Origin: DASSFZ01 sp036514635
GTDB taxonomy: Bacteria; Chloroflexota; Anaerolineae; Fen-1058
Reading direction: 5' to 3'
Assembly (NCBI GenBank): GCA_036514635.1
Contig: DATBWU010000251.1
Span: forward strand, 1-11,177
DNA length: 11,177 nt
Shown here: positions 1 to 5,734 of the stretch, piece after piece
Position numbering within the stretch: the first letter of the stretch is position 1
Layout: the number at the start of each line of letters is the position of its first letter
Notes under the pieces: model-generated
Databases searched by the model: none
What the model saw: only the letters and a program-made list of their open reading frames with translations
Told to the model about the DNA's origin: nothing
Program-made: the position numbers and the translations under genes

Positions 1-25
1 GTCTCTATTCGCGAGCATGTAGAGA

Positions 26-388
26 TTATCTATGCCCTACCCTATCGCGAATTTCGCGCAACGTCTTGGCGCTGTGGTGCTGATGACATAGCGCCTGCAA
101 ATTGCTCTCCTCATCGCTTCCGCCTGCGGAACGTGGCCGGATGTGGTCCACGTCGGTGGCCGGCGTCGTGTACCCCAAACGCTCACACTCGATGCAGAGC
201 GGATGCTTGCGTAGGTAGCGCACCCGCATCCGGCGCCATCGCGCATCATAGCCCCGCACCGCAGCAGAACCGCGCTCCGCATCCTGCTGCTTCTGCTTGC
301 GCTTCTGATGCTCCTCACAAAACCGCCCGTCATGGACGATAACCGCGCATCCTGGCCAGGCACAGGGCCGGCCTGCTCTCATGGGCAT
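26..388 (-). CDS. HNH endonuclease, phage type
   Basis: A 120-residue protein expected to nick or cut DNA through a beta-beta-alpha-metal HNH fold; phage proteins of this type often assist terminase during packaging. An N-terminal zinc knuckle is visible (C9, C14, C24, H27). The family motif RGYDARWRR follows at 45-53, then HPLCIEC (C65, C68), the catalytic DH pair at D81-H82, N96, and a C-terminal CHQHH (C101-H105) with KT at 108-109. The length is usual for small phage HNH proteins. The start at 388 follows the upstream stop by 13 bp and has no strong ribosome site; a second in-frame ATG at 382 is equally possible. In phages this gene usually sits just before the terminase genes, which would lie left of this window. 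The family call is secure; a role in packaging is inferred. Confidence 0.93.
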   Translation of the reverse strand: MPMRAGRPCAWPGCAVIVHDGRFCEEHQKRKQKQQDAERGSAAVRGYDARWRRMRVRYLRKHPLCIECERLGYTTPATDVDHIRPRSAGGSDEESNLQALCHQHHSAKTLREIRDRVGHR

Positions 389-401
389 GGCATAACCAAA
401 C

Positions 402-815
402 CTAGTTCGACAGCGTGACCGTATCCGGCGTGACGCTCGCCGCCGACATTTGCGCAGCCAGCACTCGGGAAACGCTCGGCACCTTCACCAAATTCCGGAT
501 CGGGAACTGCACCTCTTCCTTCAGCGGCAGGTCGTTGCCCAGGTCGCTATCGTACGTGCCCTCGAGGGTCACCACCCGCAGCGGAGCAGCCCGCTCCGGC
601 AACGCCAGGTCGTCGCCTGACAGCACGACCGTCACTGTACTCGCCGGCGTCGCAATCTCGATACCCGCACGCTCGTTGATCACATTCCCGGCCAAATCCG
701 TCAGCGTCCAGGTCAACGTGTTCGGCGTGAGCGGATCTCCGTTTTCATCGGTGATCGCCAGCTCGAGCGCGAACGTCGATTTTTCGTTCGCTGTATCCGT
801 TATCGTAATCGGCAT
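402..815 (-). CDS. Ig-like phage structural protein with C-terminal 22-residue repeat
   Basis: A 137-residue protein, probably a virion accessory or tail-associated protein. Residues 1-112 look like one all-beta immunoglobulin-like domain, with alternating hydrophobics, TLTWTLTDLAGNVIN at 33-47, and ASTVTVVLSGDDL followed by VVTLEGTYDSDLG. Similar small proteins occur in tail regions of phages; I do not know a defined function. Residues 114-135 are one full copy of the 22-residue repeat (SVSR then TPDTVTL) that makes up most of the 819-residue protein at 1734-4193. The ATG at 815 has an AGGTAG ribosome site at suitable distance, inside a 14-bp tandem repeat separating it from the upstream fibre gene. 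There is no signal peptide or membrane segment. Coding status is firm; the fold is inferred from the pattern of residues. Confidence 0.8.
   Translation of the reverse strand: MPITITDTANEKSTFALELAITDENGDPLTPNTLTWTLTDLAGNVINERAGIEIATPASTVTVVLSGDDLALPERAAPLRVVTLEGTYDSDLGNDLPLKEEVQFPIRNLVKVPSVSRVLAAQMSAASVTPDTVTLSN
411..476 (-). repeat. Single 66-bp copy of the 22-residue repeat at a gene end
   Basis: These 66 bases encode residues 114-135 of the Ig-like protein. Aligned without gaps to bases 3291-3356 (the third repeat of the 819-residue protein), 52 of 66 bases and 16 of 22 residues match by hand count. The unit is in the same phase and stops just two codons before the stop codon. Confidence 0.85.
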
Positions 816-819
816 GCCG

Positions 820-866
820 CCTACCTGCTATCCGCCATCTGCCATCCGCTACCTGCCATCCGCTAC
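820..866. repeat. Degenerate 14-bp tandem repeat carrying the ribosome site
   Basis: Between two structural genes, units of ccatccgctacctg (plus strand) lie head to tail at 842-855, with diverged copies at 828-841 (11/14) and 856-869 (11/14) and a partial copy before 827. On the coding (minus) strand each full unit reads CAGGTAGCGGATGG, so the Shine-Dalgarno-like AGGTAG is itself part of the repeat. The rightmost unit overlaps the stop codon of the upstream gene. Confidence 0.6.
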
Positions 867-1678
867 GACATCTGCACATCCAGGTCGCCGATCGGGAACG
901 ACACCGTGTCCCCGCTCCCGACGGCCTGATCCGCCATCGCGTTGTCGTACATCAGCAGGTTGCCCACGGTTGCGGCGTCCACGATCGCCACTCCGACGAC
1001 CGTGCCCCATGAGGCCGACGCCTGCGCGAACGTCACGGCGTGCGTGTTGTCCACCACGCTCGACGCGGCCAAATCCCACGTCGGAGATGCGCCGCCGTTC
1101 ACGTTCACCTGCTTGCGCGCGTAAGCGCCGCCGGACGGCTCCGTGATCGTCGATCCCGTGTTGCTGTCTGTAACCGTGGCGGTCACCAGTGCGACGTAGG
1201 TGTCCGGCTTGGCGTAGGCGGTATTCCTGAACATCAGGTCGAGCAGCTTGTTCGCCAGGTAATCGCTGATCTCGCCCGCGCTGTACTCGACGTACACCTC
1301 GGCGCTGGCGACGCTGGGCGTGTTGCCGCTCACGATCGATTTGCCCACCGCGAACGCGCCGTGCGCCAGCACGTTCCCGCTGCCATAGGTCCCCGTGTCC
1401 ACGATGGCCCAATGCGTCACCGTCCCCCACGCCCCGCTCGCCTGCGGGAACGTGACCACGCCGCTCTGCGTCACACGCCGGCTGGCCGCCGCGCCGAACG
1501 TGATCGCCGTACGCGCATAAGCGCCACTATTCGCGACCTCGCTCATTGATGCGCCCGTCGCCGCATCGGTCGGGTCCGCCGTCGCCAATGCCAAATACAC
1601 CGTCGCCACCGGCGTGTACGCTGCATTGCACACATGATCCAGCAACTCGTTCTCTGCAAAATCAGTCAGACTTCCCAT
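863..1678 (-). CDS. Tail-fibre protein, two tandem Gp80-type domains
   Basis: A 271-residue protein resembling the phage Gp80-type tail-fibre family, normally one domain of about 120-130 residues, beginning with a short helix (LTDFAENELLDH), then a beta-rich body. The body occurs twice here. The halves share LLD at 12-14 and 145-147, GAYAR at 52-56 and 184-188, VTFPQASGAWGT at 75-86 against VTFAQASASWGT at 215-226, AIVD at 91-94 and 231-234, and a closing AVG...SG(N/D)T segment. A bridge with a second LANKLLD helix joins them at about 125-147. The ATG at 1678 has GAGGAG at 1690-1685, a 6-nt spacer. The product is probably part of the virion appendage encoded by the neighbouring genes. Family assignment is from recalled sequence pattern; duplication is directly visible. 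Confidence 0.85.
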   Translation of the reverse strand: MGSLTDFAENELLDHVCNAAYTPVATVYLALATADPTDAATGASMSEVANSGAYARTAITFGAAASRRVTQSGVVTFPQASGAWGTVTHWAIVDTGTYGSGNVLAHGAFAVGKSIVSGNTPSVASAEVYVEYSAGEISDYLANKLLDLMFRNTAYAKPDTYVALVTATVTDSNTGSTITEPSGGAYARKQVNVNGGASPTWDLAASSVVDNTHAVTFAQASASWGTVVGVAIVDAATVGNLLMYDNAMADQAVGSGDTVSFPIGDLDVQMS

Positions 1679-1694
1679 CTTTCACTCCTCGTTA

Positions 1695-1725
1695 GGGCAA
1701 GTTGGGGCAAGTCTTGCGCTTGCCC
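1695..1725. repeat. Intergenic hairpin, copy 1 of a dispersed repeat
   Basis: A perfect 7-bp stem (gggcaag 1705-1711, cttgccc 1719-1725) with loop tcttgcg, preceded by another direct gggcaag at 1695-1701. It lies between the 819-residue protein stop and the ribosome site of the next gene. No T-run follows on the minus strand, so it does not look like an intrinsic terminator. A close relative is at 5064-5082. Confidence 0.6.
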
Positions 1726-1733
1726 TTCCTCTC

Positions 1734-4193
1734 TCATTCGATCGTGATTCCCGGCTTCCGCCCCGTGGCCGAAACGCCCGGCTTCCGCCCCGTGGCCGAG
1801 ACCCGCGCCAGGCCGGTGACCACCGCGAGCAATAGAGGCACCATGTCCGGCGTGACGGATGCGGATTGCAGCACGCCCGCTAACAGGCGCTCGACGCTGA
1901 TAACTGCGTTTGGCGTTAAGGTCTGCGCAACCAACATGCTCATTGCATCGCGCAACACGTTCAGCGCCGCCGTGTCGGGTGCTGTCGTTTGACTCTGAAT
2001 CGCCGCCGCCGCCGCCATCGCCCGCAGCAAGGCCACCGCATCAGGCGTCGCGCTTGTGCTGGCTAGTGCCGCCGCCATCTCGCGTACCACGGCCAACGCG
2101 GCCGCATCCGGCGCATTGCTCACCCCCGCCAGCGCCGCAATCAGCGGTCGCTCGACCGCCAGGATGCTCGTGGCCGGCGCGCTGGATTGAGCAGTCAATA
2201 TCGCCGCCAGCTCGAGAAAGCCGGCGATGTCTAGCAGGGCATCATCTGGCGTGACACTCGCCGCCAACGCTTGGGCCAGCATCTCCCGTGCTACATCCAC
2301 GCCAGCCGTATCCGGCGTCGCGCTCGCGCCGGCCAATGCTGCCACCATCTCGCGCACTACACTAAGTGCCACAGCATCGGATGTAGCGCTCTGTCCAAGC
2401 AGCACAGCCGACATCTTCCGGGAGATAACCAGACTGGACGTGTCTGGCGTGGCACTCTGCCCGAAAAGCGCCGCTGCCATCGCCTGCGCCCGCAGCAGCA
2501 GGATCGAATCGGGCGTCGCGCTGGCGCCGGTCAGAACTGCCAACATCGCCCGCGCCACTGACAGCACGGACATGTCTGGAGCCCCGCTGTTCACGCCTAC
2601 CGTCGCGGCCATCGACCGGGCGACCGCCAGGCTCGACGTGGCCGGCGTCACGCTCGCCGCGGTCAGGGCCGCCACCAGCTCAATGAAGCCAGTGATGTCC
2701 AGCGCAACCGTATCCGGCGTCGCGGATTGCGCCAGCAGCGCGGCCAACGTCTCGCGCAGAACCCCTAATGCCGCCGTGGGCGTTACCGATTGCGCCGCCG
2801 CTGCCACCGCCAAAGCGCGTGCGATGTTGAGTGCTGCCGTGTCGGGCGTCGCCCCACCGGCCACCATCGCCGCCGCCAGGGTGCGCGCGGTGCTCAACGT
2901 CGCCGCATCGGGCGTCGCACTCTGGCCCTGGAGCGCCACCGTGAATGCCACCGCTCGAAGCAGCACCGCGGAATCGGGCGTCGCGCTCGCTCCAGACAGT
3001 ATCACCGCTACCGCGCGCGCCACGCCGAGCGCGGCTATGTCAGGCGTCGCGCTCTGACCCAGTAGTGCCGCCAGCATCGTTCGAGAGACGGCCAGGCCGA
3101 GCGTGTCCGGAGTCGCGCTTTGGCCGAGCAAAACCGCGGTCATCGCGCGTGCCACGCGCAAGGTGGATGCGTCGGTCGTCACGCTGCCCACCTGCGCCGT
3201 CGCCAACATCTCACGCAGCACGCTCAACGCGCCTGCATCTGGCGTCGCCGATTGGGCGCTGAGGGCCGCCGCCACGTAGATGGTGATCAGCAGCGTAGCC
3301 GTGTCCGGCGTGATGCTCGCCGCGAGCGATTGCGCTGCCATCGCGCGGGAGACGCTCAAGACGTTGTTGGCGGGTGTCGCACTCGCGCCGGCCAGCGCCG
3401 CCGCCACCGCTCGCGAGACGTTCAGCACGTTGGCTGCCGGCGTCACCGTCACGGCCGTGAGCGTCGCGGCCAGGTTGATCGCGCCTGCGGTAGGTGTGCG
3501 TGTGATGATGTGACGGCGCGATGGATAGAACACTCGCGGATGCGCCTGCACCGCAACCGTGCCCTGTTCAACCATTTTCAACGCTTGGCGATAGTCGGGT
3601 TCGTCGCCACTGGCATCGCCGCGAATCAATGGGTAATAAGCAACCAGGCTGGCGGGCCGGACAAACAGCGGCGAAAAGCCTGTAGCCAGTTGCAAAATTT
3701 CAGCAGTGGTTAGGGCAACGTTCCAAAATGCGACGTTGGCAATGCGGCAGGCAACGGCAGGGATGGCTAGAGAATTGTTTTGGTTATACAGTACGCCGAT
3801 GACACTTTTGTTGACAGTGGCAGATGGAGTAAGATTTGTTGTATTTTGTGCACTGGCAATTCCATTCAGGTATACATACCTGGATGTTGCTGACCCGTAG
3901 ACTGCTGCGACGTGATTCCAGACTCCCGTCGATACGGCTGTTGTATGGACAGCCTGGCTAGAGGTAGTACCGTTTCCTACATAAGCATTTGGATAGCCAG
4001 TAGTGTGGACGTATCCCAGTCTCCATCCATCTAATTCAGCGTTTGCGCCACTTGTGTAAAACAGTCCCGTTATAAGGTTAGAATTGGTTATATTGGCCGG
4101 GTTGATCCATGCGGCCATTGTCAGCGGAACGGCTGTTATCAGGCCGCCGCTATACACAAAATGGTTGGCAGTGCTGTAGAGACCACGTGCCAT
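1734..4193 (-). CDS. Giant appendage protein: LamG-like domain plus 25 repeats
   Basis: An 819-residue protein, probably a receptor-binding or fibre protein. Residues 1-195 form a LamG/concanavalin A-like jelly roll: TMAAWINPANI, GVWNHVAAVYG then YVYLNGI, and ACRIANVAFWNVALTTAEI. A linker (196-239) follows. Residues 240-787 hold 25 repeats of nominal 22 residues, roughly xVxRxMxAxLxG then QSATPDTAAL, with 18-, 21- and 24-residue variants. The tail carries VSATGRKPG twice and ends ITIE. Hydrophobic and small residues alternate, suggesting two short beta strands per repeat and hence an elongated stalk; this is inference. There is no signal peptide. The ATG at 4193 shares one base with the upstream stop (TAATG) and lacks a clear ribosome site, so translational coupling is likely. 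LamG-coding DNA is clearly AT-richer than repeat-coding DNA. Confidence 0.88.
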   Translation of the reverse strand: MARGLYSTANHFVYSGGLITAVPLTMAAWINPANITNSNLITGLFYTSGANAELDGWRLGYVHTTGYPNAYVGNGTTSSQAVHTTAVSTGVWNHVAAVYGSATSRYVYLNGIASAQNTTNLTPSATVNKSVIGVLYNQNNSLAIPAVACRIANVAFWNVALTTAEILQLATGFSPLFVRPASLVAYYPLIRGDASGDEPDYRQALKMVEQGTVAVQAHPRVFYPSRRHIITRTPTAGAINLAATLTAVTVTPAANVLNVSRAVAAALAGASATPANNVLSVSRAMAAQSLAASITPDTATLLITIYVAAALSAQSATPDAGALSVLREMLATAQVGSVTTDASTLRVARAMTAVLLGQSATPDTLGLAVSRTMLAALLGQSATPDIAALGVARAVAVILSGASATPDSAVLLRAVAFTVALQGQSATPDAATLSTARTLAAAMVAGGATPDTAALNIARALAVAAAAQSVTPTAALGVLRETLAALLAQSATPDTVALDITGFIELVAALTAASVTPATSSLAVARSMAATVGVNSGAPDMSVLSVARAMLAVLTGASATPDSILLLRAQAMAAALFGQSATPDTSSLVISRKMSAVLLGQSATSDAVALSVVREMVAALAGASATPDTAGVDVAREMLAQALAASVTPDDALLDIAGFLELAAILTAQSSAPATSILAVERPLIAALAGVSNAPDAAALAVVREMAAALASTSATPDAVALLRAMAAAAAIQSQTTAPDTAALNVLRDAMSMLVAQTLTPNAVISVERLLAGVLQSASVTPDMVPLLLAVVTGLARVSATGRKPGVSATGRKPGITIE
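1750..1803. repeat. 27-bp tandem duplication at the 3' end of the repeat gene
   Basis: Bases 1750-1776 and 1777-1803 are adjacent 27-bp units differing at two positions. They are in frame and encode VSATGRKPG twice. They lie beyond the last recognisable 22-residue unit and give a basic, Gly/Pro-containing C-terminus. Confidence 0.85.
1833..3476 (-). repeat. Array of about 25 protein-level 66-bp repeats
   Basis: This is the coding DNA for residues 240-787 of the 819-residue protein. Most units are exactly 66 bp. Exceptions are units 11 and 24 (21 residues), units 13 and 20 (24 residues, both with GF(I/L)EL) and the first (18). Variants recur every seven units: 9, 16 and 23 all begin LRA; 13 and 20 are the GF(I/L)EL forms; 5, 12 and 19 all have RExLA. 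This points to amplification of a block of about 154 residues as well as of single units. Units have diverged, so the array is old or under constraint. Confidence 0.9.
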
Positions 4194-4693
4194 TATGTTT
4201 CTTTGATTTCTACGGCAACGAGTTCAGCGTCCGTTGTCACATCATCCGTCCCCGCACTTCCATCTGCATCGCGGCGCACCTTCAATCGGAACATCTCACC
4301 CACCGTTAGGCTGTCCATCTGCGCGCCGCTGGTGAAGGGGATCGTGACAAGAGTCATGATGCCAGATGTGCCGTTGGGATTGCCGGCTGCGCCCTGGAAG
4401 GCAGCGAACGAGTCGGCGTCGGTATCCAGCGTGCCGTCGTCCATGCGCTCGAAGGCGGCCTGCCAATAGGCGTTGCCGGATGTGGCGGAGGAAAACGCGA
4501 CGTGCAAATAGACCGTGAGCCCGCCGCCGGCGTAGTGTCGAGGCAGGATGCTCGTGAAGACGGCTTCTTCGTCGGCTGACCCATCGAAGTCGAGGACGGG
4601 ATGGAGATTGCGCACGTCCAGGGTGGCATAGATGGACGCAGGCGGCTCGTTTTGAAGGGGCGTGAAAACATTGAGGGTATCTCCGCTTGCCAT
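4193..4693 (-). CDS. All-beta phage structural protein, function unknown
   Basis: A 166-residue protein resembling small all-beta proteins found in phage structural regions; I cannot name a defined family. Visible features are NEPPASIYATLDVRN near residues 15-29, HPVLDFDGSADEEAVF after it, a central strand-rich part (GGLTVYLHVAFSSATSG), YWQAAFERMDDG, and a closing FRLKVRRDADG with ELVAVEIKET. The alternating pattern suggests a jelly-roll-like virion domain, which is inference. Start choice is well supported: the ATG at 4693 shares one base with the preceding stop (TGATG), with GGAGG at 4705-4701 seven bases upstream. A longer reading frame to 4921 only reads through the preceding gene. It is followed by the 819-residue gene with a one-base overlap, so the three genes are probably translated together. 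Confidence 0.82.
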   Translation of the reverse strand: MASGDTLNVFTPLQNEPPASIYATLDVRNLHPVLDFDGSADEEAVFTSILPRHYAGGGLTVYLHVAFSSATSGNAYWQAAFERMDDGTLDTDADSFAAFQGAAGNPNGTSGIMTLVTIPFTSGAQMDSLTVGEMFRLKVRRDADGSAGTDDVTTDAELVAVEIKET

Positions 4694-4977
4694 CAGTCCA
4701 CCTCCGAGAAGATGCGTCTGAGAAGCGCCAGGTCGTGGCGCATGAGGGCCACGGCGACGAAGAGGAGTGTCTTTTGTGCAGCCGTGAGACTGGTGCGGGC
4801 CGCGACGGGTAGGGCTGCGTTGTAGGCAGCCGCATTGTCGTTGATCCACGTGTCTGTCGCGGCGATCGCGGCATTGAGATTGGTCTCGTTGAGGTCGAGG
4901 CGCTCTCGAAAGGCGCTCCACCAGCGGGACAGAGCACGGTTGATTCTGAGTCGATCAGCGTCGGGTAATGTAGCCAT
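4693..4977 (-). CDS. Small helical phage protein, function unknown
   Basis: A 94-residue protein, predicted mostly helical: LRINRALSRWWSAFRERL at 10-27, NETNLNAAIAATDTWINDNAAAYNAAL at 30-56 (given here as a span, rich in Asn and Ala), and AAQKTLLFVAVALMRHD at 66-82. It resembles short proteins placed just before virion-appendage genes in other phages, perhaps an assembly or connector factor, but I know no tested function. The ATG at 4977 is chosen because AAGGAG lies at 4992-4987, nine bases upstream; a TTG at 4995 would put this ribosome site inside the coding frame. The last base of its stop is the first base of the next gene, showing tight coupling. The hydrophobic stretch at 70-80 is short and flanked by helix, not a convincing membrane anchor. 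Confidence 0.78.
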   Translation of the reverse strand: MATLPDADRLRINRALSRWWSAFRERLDLNETNLNAAIAATDTWINDNAAAYNAALPVAARTSLTAAQKTLLFVAVALMRHDLALLRRIFSEVD

Positions 4978-5063
4978 GTGTTGTGGCTCCTTCAACTGTA
5001 GTTAGGCATGTGCTGTCAAATCGCCCAATAACATCACTTCTCATAATGCCCATACCCGGAAGC

Positions 5064-5082
5064 GGCAAGCCTCGCGCTTGCC
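5064..5082. repeat. Intergenic hairpin, copy 2 of a dispersed repeat
   Basis: A 6-bp stem (ggcaag 5064-5069, cttgcc 5077-5082) around a 7-nt loop cctcgcg, in the 121-bp gap between the 89-residue and 94-residue genes. Together with the following cttc it closely matches 1706-1728. On the minus strand both read GAAGGGCAAGCGC, then AG and CTTGCC. No T-run follows; role unknown. Confidence 0.55.
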
Positions 5083-5098
5083 CTTCATCCCTCATCTT

Positions 5099-5368
5099 TC
5101 ATCCTCCGTTCCCGCCGCCGCCTCCGCATTCACTGCCGGCATCTCCCAAATGCTCGACCACAACACCCGCTCCGCCCGTCCCCGCCGCGTCCATCCACCA
5201 ACGCTTTCCGTCTGCCTGACCCGCGCACGGCGGGCGCGTCGAGGAAAACACACGGGGTATCTCGCTCCGTAATACAATCCGTGCCCTTTCCTGCACCGGA
5301 ACGGCCTCTGCCTCGGCCTCCGTCCCCCCGATCCGCCTGTTCCCCAAATCCGCTGTTCGCGGAGTCAT
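5099..5368 (-). CDS. Hypothetical protein, Gly-rich C-terminus
   Basis: An 89-residue open frame not recognised as any family. It starts with ATG at 5368, overlapping the preceding stop as ATGA, with no clear ribosome site of its own, so coupling would drive it. The N-terminus is acidic and basic mixed (GTEAEAEAVPVQERARIVLR), the middle has GKRWWMDAAGTGGAGVVVEHLG, and the end is nearly pure glycine (CGGGGGNGG). There is no signal peptide, membrane segment or coiled coil. Alternative frames over the same bases (for instance 5092-5277) lack the overlap and start support. I favour this frame because of the ATGA linkage matching the rest of the operon, but composition alone does not prove it is expressed. 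Confidence 0.5.
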   Translation of the reverse strand: MTPRTADLGNRRIGGTEAEAEAVPVQERARIVLRSEIPRVFSSTRPPCAGQADGKRWWMDAAGTGGAGVVVEHLGDAGSECGGGGGNGG

Positions 5369-5601
5369 AGTTCCGAATACGCGATGCGCGCCGAGGCCAC
5401 CAGCGGCTCGCCGAACGGGATCATCGCGACAACCAATTCAGCCAGGTGCCGCGGCAGGTACTCGCGCGTGATCGTCCCGTCGCGCAGCGTGCGGACCAAC
5501 GCGACGGGTCGGCCGTAGCCGGCCGCCGGTACGTGCAGCGCCATCGTGGATGACACCGCCGTGTGCTGAAAGATGGGCGGGAGCGTTGTCGTCGTGAACA
5601 T
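5365..5601 (-). CDS. Hypothetical phage protein
   Basis: A 78-residue protein of unknown family. The ATG at 5601 is one base after the lipoprotein stop, and an AAGG at 5612-5609 inside the end of that gene sits seven bases upstream. The sequence begins MFTTTTLPPIFQHTAVSS, then alternates hydrophobics (ALHVPAAGYGRPVALVRTL), followed by REYLPRHLAELVVAMIPFG and a short C-terminus. The pattern suggests a small mixed alpha/beta soluble protein; no membrane segment is long enough. It stands between the lysis-like cassette and the appendage module, and could belong to either. The coding case rests on operon spacing and a good start. Confidence 0.66.
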   Translation of the reverse strand: MFTTTTLPPIFQHTAVSSTMALHVPAAGYGRPVALVRTLRDGTITREYLPRHLAELVVAMIPFGEPLVASARIAYSEL

Positions 5602-5602
5602 A

Positions 5603-5734
5603 TCACGGCCTTGGCGTCGACGTCGCCACCGGCGAGATGGGCGACGATACGGTCGGCGTCGGTGTGACAGTTGGCGTGGGCGTGCAAGCCCACAGCGCGA
5701 ACAGGATAAGCGCGATGCTCAACTTGCGTCTCAT
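5603..5734 (-). CDS. Small Thr/Pro-rich lipoprotein
   Basis: A 43-residue product with a typical lipoprotein signal: basic MRRK, a hydrophobic core (LSIALILFALWA) and a cysteine at 17. The lipobox is L-W-A-C; tryptophan at -2 is unusual, so processing is likely but not certain. The mature part is only 27 residues, built from TP and TV repeats (CTPTPTVTPTPTVSS) and ending STPRP. It would be tethered to the outer face of the membrane. ATG at 5734 overlaps the glycoside hydrolase stop as ATGA, with GAGGGA at 5746-5741 six bases upstream, so expression is well supported. Size and proline content recall phage outer-membrane spanin subunits, but Thr/Pro lipoprotein linkers are also common in Chloroflexota. 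Confidence 0.78.
   Translation of the reverse strand: MRRKLSIALILFALWACTPTPTVTPTPTVSSPISPVATSTPRP

Noticed and set aside
2227..3057. A 276-residue plus-strand open frame (and shorter ones nearby) rich in SGVAL repeats
   Set aside because: It is the antisense shadow of the 22-residue repeat array; its periodicity follows from the minus-strand gene, and the surrounding genes are all minus-strand.
1833..3476. Repeat array considered as a CRISPR or minisatellite
   Set aside because: There are no constant repeats with unique spacers; the 66-bp units are diverged at DNA level, remain in one frame and encode a consistent protein pattern.
4996..5019. TTGACA at 5019-5014 (minus) as a promoter for the appendage genes
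   Set aside because: No acceptable -10 lies at 16-18 bp spacing; TACAGT falls at 13 bp only.
5092..5277. A 61-residue alternative frame over the 89-residue gene
   Set aside because: It lacks the ATGA overlap with the preceding gene and has no ribosome site; it is very Arg-rich, as is typical of off-frame translations of GC-rich DNA.
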